Positions 56,772-64,000 of a stretch of DNA of 64,000 bases are shown piece after piece (within the stretch, counting starts at the first letter, position 1; each line of letters begins with the position of its first letter). The stretch spans positions 18,545-82,544 of the forward strand of contig NW_024883440.1 in NCBI RefSeq assembly GCF_019059575.1, in the 5' to 3' direction. The notes below the pieces were generated by a model. It searched no databases, was not told the origin of the DNA, and saw only the letters and a list, made by a program, of their open reading frames with translations. Both the position numbers and the translations under genes were made by a program. This DNA comes from Amphibalanus amphitrite (taxonomy: Eukaryota > Arthropoda > Thecostraca > Balanomorpha > Balanidae).

Positions 56772-57054
56772 CAGGGCTGCGGAGTCGATGGATTTTCGGC
56801 GACTCCGACTCCGACTCCGGCTTTCAAAAACCAGCTCCGACTCTGACTCCGATTCCGGGCAGAATTGTCGACTCCGACCGACTCCAACTCCTGACTCCGA
56901 CTCCGCAGACCTAGCAGGGCTGCGGAGTCGACAGATTTTCGGTGACTTCGACTCCGACTCCGGCTCGGGTTTCTAAAATCGACTCCGACTCCGACTCCGA
57001 CTCCGGTCACAACTGTCGACTCCGACTCCGACTCCGACTCCGCAGCCCTGCTGC
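56772..57054. repeat. (GACTCC)n repeat with GCAGGGCTGCGGAGTCG ends
   Basis: Begins GCAGGGCTGCGGAGTCG and ends CGACTCCGCAGCCCTGC. The same start occurs again at 56917, so this is two tandem copies. GACTCC hexamers fill both. Repeats with this terminus are scattered in many animal genomes. Confidence 0.75.
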
Positions 57055-58148
57055 CCGGTCGCCATAGCGACAAGTAAGCGTCACAAATTTTGAACACTAT
57101 CCGAGTGCGCTAAGTTCGACTACATCTAGGATGATGGGTGATGGTTGCCAGCTGATTAATTTAAAACGCGAATAAATTCAACTTTTGTTTGAGATTGCGA
57201 GTAAAAATGTGTTTGTTAATTTCAAATATCATTGAATTAGTTTTTGTAAATAAATTTACTACAAACGCCTCTGTGCAAAGCCTTTCTAGAATAAATCAAG
57301 GCTTATGAAAATCGTGAGGAGGGTTGGGAAAGGCAGGAAAAAGGATCACGTGACTAGCATCCCAACCTTATCTATAAGAATCTTGCCTGGAGCCAGAAGT
57401 CCTTTTGAAAAAAAAACGAACTATATAATATAGGCATACGCAGGATAGGAAATATATCAATAAAGATAACCGATTGAAGAATTAAAAACACAGCGGGGCT
57501 ACTTTTCCCGATACTTGAAACCATTCCAATTACCCGCACCATATGACCATCTAGAAGGAGCTGATTATTGTCCAGTTGCTATCAGCGTAACAATGTCATA
57601 AATCTATTGAATTTATTTTAGACAAGGATTAGAGTCACACCAAAAACGTTTGTCATGTCGAGTGATTTCCGCGATCCGCTCGAGATTAACTTCCAGCAGG
57701 CAGCTATCTCTGGGAATTTCCACCCGAATACGCATGCATGAGGTCTGGCCAGGCCTGTCACGTGAAACCTGTTCTGTACCTTGCTGTCAGAACAAAGACG
57801 GCACTAAATGAGCTGGGCTTGCGGGGCACTGGCCGCGGCACGCCAGTCCCAATCAGCATCCTTTCCGGGCCGTGTATGTATATCCCAGAATAATAGCGCA
57901 GAACCCAGCTCATTAGACATGGCCGCTGCTTAGGATGTATCTGGGATGCATATGGCTTTGGCAACGACAAATGAGCGGAACTGTTGACTAACACGTTACC
58001 ATGGTTACCAACGAACGCGCAGCTCTCGATCATAACCCCCTGTACACTAAAGTCTTCTTCCGGAGTTGTCTATGCATATAATAAGGTCTATGTAGAACAC
58101 TTTATGAAAGAGCGAATTTAATAAATGTATAATAAAATAGGAGGTACA
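57055..58148. other. No gene seen
   Basis: A 91-codon minus frame at 57758-58033 has protein-like composition but no domain I recognise and no good splice acceptor. It might be a decayed transposon fragment. Confidence 0.25.
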
Positions 58149-59198
58149 CTAGGGTGACCCGCGTGCTCCGCAACGCGAAAAGGGATATTTTCGATCGGCG
58201 GGTGTTCGGTTGTTCTTGTGTCGGTTGGGTTATCTATCCATTTCGGTCGATTGCTTTTTGACGGCTAAACGTTTTGGTTTGTGGAAAAAATATCCACCGT
58301 ATCGAGGTGCCCGTGTCTGATAAGCATGCTTTCCACTTCAGAATCTGTCAAATGTGCTTTATAATTTAGGCGCGTAGTTTTATGACAAATTAAAGGCGTA
58401 GATAATTTTCACTAAAAATCGTTTTGCAGAGGTTTAAAACATTTATATTTTTAAGAATACTGTTGCTTGTCATGCAAACGTGATGATTGGATCTTGGAGA
58501 GAATTGAATGCTCTTTCCAATGATAGCATTTTCAATTGTCAAACGTATCAGGTTAAGCAGCAAAATCCGTGTAATTATTTAGTGGCACATTTTGGCCAAA
58601 TACCATTTAATTCAGCGATTTTTTCCACATTGTTTTTGATCAATTAGCTTTTCACAATTTTTCCATGAGAGACGGTACATTTTTGTTGCTAATAGGCGCT
58701 GTTTCAACTCATTCCGTCTGACGATCACCTGAAATTAATATAAATTCCAAAATCCGTCCAAAACGTCCATTTTTCAAAAGAAAGTGTCCTCCCCGGTGCA
58801 CGTGGCGCGTGCCAACCCCTGCACCGCACACCATTCGATAGCCCGTTCGATTCTCTACACGATGCTGTTTTCCCGGTACCGGTCGGGCCCACGGTTACCG
58901 AGATATTGCACCGGGACCGGACCCGTGTCGGGCAAATTTGGCTGTTTTCGTCCGATTTTGCCAGCCGATTAATGCATAGAAAGTCTATGACGCGAATTTG
59001 CACTTTTTGGGCACGCGCCACGCGCTCGCTATCGATCCGATCGAGCTGAGACCCATCAAAGGCACGTTGTCCAATGTCCATCCTTGTTCTATGAGTTGCG
59101 CAAACTTCAGTGCGGTAGGTGCAACGGTGTGACCTGTAACCCGCGCTACGTAGCACCATGTCGCGACCTTCGTAATAGACAGAAACTACGTCACCACA
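58149..59198. repeat. CTAGGGTGACCCGC repeat family, copy 2 (1050 bp)
   Basis: Starts CTAGGGTGACCCGCGTGCTC and ends CTACGTCACCACA, matching 37251-38230. Diverged by many single changes and short indels. It passes directly into the tandem array at about 59210. Confidence 0.65.
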
Positions 59199-59505
59199 AA
59201 TAGTAATAAAGACAAGCGGCTGCGCCACTTGCTTTGCTGCGTGGTAGGAAAAAATTGCGGCACCAGTTAATTTGCTTTCGAATGGTGTTTGATTCATGTC
59301 GATGTGTCGTCTAGAAGCATAGATATGGACGGAAATGTGAAGAGAATTTAAAAATACTGCTCTGAGGACTTCGTTGGATGAAAGTTGGGTGATACGGGGT
59401 CAAGACGGGTCATAGGGGTCAGCCCTGGTCACTCTGGGTCAGGCCAGGTCACATAGGTCACCTCTCGTCTGATGGGATCAGCCCGGACCCCTTTTCTACA
59501 TTTGT

Positions 59506-59905
59506 CTCCACCACTACCCCTACCCCTACCACTACCCCTACCACTACCCTTACTACTACCCCTACCACTACCCCTACCACTACCCCTACCTCTACCCCTA
59601 CCACTACCCCTACTACTACCCCTACCACTACCCCTACCCCTACTACTACTCCTACCACTACCCCTACCCCTACCACTACCCCTACCACTACCCTACCCCT
59701 ACCCCTACTACTAGTTACTACTACCCCTACTACTACCCCTACCACTACCCCTACTACTACCCCTACCACTACTCCTACTACTACCCCTACCCCTACTACT
59801 ACCCCTACCACTACCCCCTACCCCTACTACTACTCCTACCACTACCCCCTACCCCTACTACTACTCCTACCACTACCCCTACCCTACCCCTACCACTACC
59901 CCTAC
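59506..59905. repeat. Hexamer minisatellite (TACCCC/TACCAC/TACTAC), block 1
   Basis: Tandem hexamers of the form TACCMC or TACTAC with few interruptions, about 400 bp. Read on the minus strand the commonest unit is GGGGTA. Confidence 0.9.
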
Positions 59906-60911
59906 CAACACCGCTGGGTCATGTCAGGTCACAGAATAATTGGATCCAATCAGTACTAAAATATTACACTTAGAGTGTTCCCAGCCCTGCCCCTATTCGT
60001 GCCATTCCATTACGCTTAATCGTATTTGTCGGAAATGGCGCTTTGTGGCATATGTGGCGCATTGCGACAAACGCGGCACATTTTCACCCGGCGATTTACC
60101 ATGCATCCTTGCACCAAATTGTACCCATATCGGACCATATTTTTGACAAAACTATGCGATTTGCGGCAAAAATGGCGCCTTGTCACCAAAGTGGCGCATT
60201 GCGGCAAATGCGGTGCATTTGTATACTCGTATCACAAATCGTTCCCATTGAATGAAAATCAACACATTTTTCGCCACTTTTTATTCAAATTAAAACTTGC
60301 CCATCCGCCAATGCGAGGCACTCGCCGCCGATCGGCATGCATTTAGTCCACAAAGTTTGTCGACCCCGGCTCTCAATGAAGATCTACGAACTGATCAAAA
60401 TTTCATTGGCGTTCTTCCAGCGCGCCCCACGCGCGAACCGTGCACCCCAGCGAGCCGAAACCTAGAAAAGGCGCTGACCCGTTCGTCACCTATAAGGTGT
60501 GCAAATTTCAACCCCCTACGATATACCGTCTGCCCTGTAGGCCGGCTAAATTGAACCCACTACACGATGTGCGGACACACACACACACACTCACAGACGG
60601 ATTCTGTTTGAATAGTAAGTTAGCAAGCGGCTGCGCCACTTGCTTTGCTGCGTGGTAGGAAAAAATTGCGGCACCAGCCAATTTGCTTTCGAATGGTGTT
60701 TGATTCATGTCGATGTGTCGTCTAGAAGCATAGATATGGACGGAAATGTGAAGAGAATTTAAAAAAGAACTGTTCTGAGGGCGTTGTTGGATGAAATTTG
60801 GGTGATACGGGGTCAAGACGGGTCAAAGGGGTCAGCCCCGGTCACTTTGGGTGAGGCCAGGTCACATAGGTCACCTCTCGTCCGATGGGATCAGCCCGGG
60901 CCACTGTTCTA

Positions 60912-61222
60912 CTTTTGCCTCCACCACTACCCCTACCCCTACCACTACCCCTATCACTACCCCTAACACTACCCCTACCACTACCCCTACTCCTACCCCT
61001 ACTCCTACCCCTACCACTACCCTACCCCTATATCTACCACTACCACTACCCCTACACCTACCACTACTACTACACATACTCCTACCCCTACCACTATCCC
61101 TACCACTACCCCTACCACTACCCCTACTACTACCCTACCCCTACTACTACCCCTACAACTACCACTACCCCTACCCCTACTCCTACCTCCTACCACTACC
61201 ACTACCCCTACCACTACCTACC
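60912..61222. repeat. Hexamer minisatellite, block 2
   Basis: Same hexamer class as block 1, about 310 bp, with some TATCTA and ACATAC variants. Confidence 0.9.
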
Positions 61223-61506
61223 ACTGGGTCATGTCAGGTCACATAATAATTAAATTGCGGCAACAGCCAATTTGCTTTCGAATGGTGTTTGATTCATGTC
61301 GATGTGTTGTCTAGAAGCATAGATATGCACGGAAATGTGAAGAGAATTTAAAAATAACTGTTCTGAGGGCGTTGTTAGATGAAATTTGGGTGATACGGGG
61401 TCAATACGGGTCAAAGTGGTCAGTCCCGGTCACTTTGGGTCAGGCCAGGTCACATAGGTCACCTCTCGTCTGCTGGGATCAGCCCGGGCCACTGTTCTGC
61501 TTTTGC

Positions 61507-61872
61507 CTCCACCACTACCCCTACCCCTACCACTACCCCTACCACTACCCCTACCACTACCCCTACCACTATCCCTACCACTGCCCCTAACACTACCCCT
61601 ACCCCTACCACTGCATCTACCACTACCACTACCCCTACCCCTACCACTACTACTACCCATACTCTTACCCCTACCACTACCCCTACCCCTACCCCTACTA
61701 CCCCTACTACTACCCCTACCACTACTACTACCCCTACCACTACCCCTGCCCTACTACTACTCCTACCACTACCCCTACCCCTACCCCTTCTACTACTCCT
61801 ACCACTACCCCTACCCCTACCCCTACCTCCTACCACTACCACTACCCATACTCCTACCCCTACCAATACCGC
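61507..61872. repeat. Hexamer minisatellite, block 3
   Basis: Same hexamer class, about 365 bp, with more mixed units than block 1. Confidence 0.9.
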
Positions 61873-62891
61873 TGGGTCTTGTCAGGTCACATAATAATTG
61901 GATCCAATAAATATATATATTTTTTTTTAATCAGACTTTAAAAGTGCTCCTAGCCCTGCTCCTAATCGTGCCATTCTATTACGCTTAAACGTATTTGTCG
62001 GAAATGGCAAATTGTGACAAATGTGGCGCATTGCGACAAACGCGGCGCATCTGAACCCGTCGTTTGAGCATGCATCCTGGCACCAAATTGTACCCTTATC
62101 GGACCATATTTGACAAAGTTGTGCAATTTGCGGCAAAAATGACGCCTTGTGACCAATGTGACGCCTTGCGGCAAACGCGGTGCTTTTGTAAACTCGTATC
62201 ACAAACTGTTGCCATTGAATGAAAATCAACACATTCTCTCGACACTTTTTATTCAAATTAAAAACTTGCCCATCCGCCAATGCGAGGCACCCGCCGCCGA
62301 TCGGCATGCATTTAGTCCACAAAGTTTGTCGACCCCGGCTCTCAATGAAGATCTACGAAACGATCAAAATTTCATCGGCGTCCTTCCAGCGCGCGCCACG
62401 CGCGAACCTTGCACCCCAGCGAGTCGAAACCTAGAAAAGGCGCTGACCCGCTCTGTCACCTAGAAGGTGTGCAAATTTCAACCTCCTACGCCGTACCGTC
62501 TGCCCTGTAGGCAAGGTTAATTGAACCCACTACACGATGTGCGGACACACAGACAGACTCACAGACAGACGGATTCTGTTTGAATAGTAAGTTAGACAAG
62601 CGGCTGCGCCACTTGCTTTGCTGCGTGGTAGGAAAAATTGCGGCACCAGCCAATTTGCTTTCGAATGGTGTTTGATTCATGTCGATGTGTCGTCTAGAAG
62701 CATAGATATGAACGGAAATGTGAAGAGAATTTAAAAAAGAACTGTTCTGAGGGCGTTGTTGGATGAAATTTGGGTGACACGGGGTCAAGACGGGTTAAAG
62801 GGGTCAGCCCCGGTCACTTTGGGTCAGGCCAGGTCACATAGGTCACCTCTCGTCCGCTGGGATCAGCCCGGGCCACTATTCTGCTTTTGTC

Positions 62892-63151
62892 TCCACCACT
62901 ACCCCTACCCCTACCACTACCCCTACCCTACCACTACCCCTACCCTACCACTACCCCTACCACTACCCCTACCACTACATCTACCCCTACCACTACTGCT
63001 ACCCCTACCACTACCCCTACTACTACCCCTACCACTACCCCTACCACTACTACTACCCCTACCACTACCCCTACTACTACTCCTACCACTACCCCTACCC
63101 CTACCCTACCCCTACCACTACCCCTACTACTACCCCTACCCCTACCAACAC
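62892..63151. repeat. Hexamer minisatellite, block 4
   Basis: Same hexamer class, about 260 bp, the shortest block of the array. Confidence 0.9.
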
Positions 63152-64000
63152 CGCCGGGTCATGTCAGGTCACAGAATAATTGGATCCAATCAGTACTAAA
63201 ATATCAGACATAAAGTGTTCCCAGCCCTGCCCCTATTCGTGCCATTCCATTACGCTTAATCGTATTTGTCGGAAATGGCGCTTTGTGGCATATGTGGCGC
63301 ATTGCGACAAACGCGGCGCATTTTCGCCCGGCGATTGAGCATGCATCTTGGCACCAAATTGCACCCATATCGGACCATGTTTGACAAAACTGTGCGCTTT
63401 GCGGCAAAAATGACGCCCTGTGACCAATGTGACGCATTGCGGCAAACGCGGTGCATTTGTAAAATCCTATCACAAACTGTTGCCATTCAACGAAAATCAA
63501 CACATTTTTTCGCCACTTTTCATTCAAATTAATAACTTGCCGATCCGCCAATGCGAGGCACTCGCCGCCGATCGGCATGCATTTAGGCCACAAAGTTTGT
63601 CGACCCCGGCTCTCAATGAAGATCTACGAACCGATCAAAATTTCATTGGCGTTCTTCCGGCGCTCGCCACGCGCAAACCGTGCACCCCACCGACTGCAGA
63701 CCCAGCAAAGGCACACGCCCGAAGCGTCGTCTACGCGGTGCGCAAGTTTCAGCCACCTCCTCGCAACCGTTTGACCTCCACGCGCCGATAACTGACCCCA
63801 TGTCAGCGAAATTTCACCAAAACTGAGAACTGCAATATATTGGGGAGCCAAGTGCGGACACACAAACAAACAGACAAACAGACAGACGGATTCTGTTTGA
63901 ATAGTAAGTTAGACTATGAGATGATTCATGTGGTCGAAACATCGCCGAGGCAGCTTGCTGGCATCAGTCCAAGCTGCCAGGCGATGCGATGCACCTGGCT

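Larger units (their letters stand above)
59210..63915. repeat. Large tandem array: four units of up to 1.4 kb
   Basis: Units begin near 59212, 60627, about 61251 and 62592. Each has a leader ('gcggcaccag', 'gtttgattcatgtcgatg', 'gggtcaggccaggtcacatag'), a hexamer minisatellite, a middle ('gtatttgtcggaaatgg', repeated 'tgcggcaaa'), and a tail ending ACACACACAGACGGATTCTG then TTTGAATAGTAAGTTAG. The second unit lacks middle and tail; the third lacks the first 40 bases. Long P/L/T/Y or V/G frames are artefacts of the hexamers. Confidence 0.8.

Noticed and set aside
57758..58033. 91-aa minus frame as a host exon
   Set aside because: No recognisable domain and no strong acceptor or donor.
59458..61910. 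Long VVVGVVVG or PLPLPLP frames
   Set aside because: Direct translation of TACCCC-type hexamers; low-complexity artefact.
59210..63915. CRISPR-like array
   Set aside because: Units are far too long, contain hexamer satellites and sit in a eukaryotic context.

Overview
The window looks like repeat-dense nuclear DNA from an arthropod. Small genes are split by GT-AG introns. Their promoters pair a TATA box with a TCAGT-type initiator about 30 bases downstream, which is an arthropod pattern. There are no operons, ribosome binding sites or long bacterial-type reading frames. A crustacean or another non-insect arthropod is only a guess. Almost every long open frame is repeat DNA; the real genes are short spliced exons that often have no ATG of their own.

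Genes, left half (3.6-28.1 kb): five small secreted-peptide genes, all on the minus strand. Four (10480-11558, 14221-15631, 19817-23166, 26875-28067) share one design. A 9-base coding exon gives M-K-x. A second exon gives the rest of a signal peptide plus an acidic spacer. A third exon, always joined in phase 2, gives a glycine-rich C-terminal domain. Exon 2 is nearly the same in three of them, while exon 3 differs strongly (GRGL, PYGG, GYGYG or GGVRE repeats). The fifth gene (3637-5615) has two exons and encodes a His/Tyr/Gly peptide. The promoters share a TGACG-type element, a TATA box and an initiator at near-fixed spacing. The layout resembles precursors of secreted antimicrobial or structural (cuticle, adhesive) peptides; I cannot tell which.

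Genes, right half: two minus-strand exons (47406-47511 and 44000-44131) encode the end of a receptor tyrosine kinase C-lobe and a cytoplasmic tail. The closest remembered family is MET/RON. The rest of that gene is not visible in the window.

The remainder is mobile and tandem-repeat DNA. The main class is roughly 0.75-1.2 kb non-autonomous elements flanked by TTAA, with ends CCCKCGCC...GGCGMGGG (piggyBac-like). Each has a G-run/palindrome/C-run hairpin near both ends and many AGGTCA half-sites; several also have TGACGTCA palindromes. They are nested at 8.3-9.4, 44.4-46.2 and 49.7-52.1 kb. Others include a 233-bp-armed foldback (39464-41559), an E-box-rich family (17.4, 28.9 and 45.0 kb), a LINE tail inside a minisatellite-bearing element (31.3-34.8 kb), mariner-type relics, a GC-rich minisatellite (36.3-37.25 kb), and a large tandem array carrying TACCCC-type hexamer blocks (59.2-63.9 kb).
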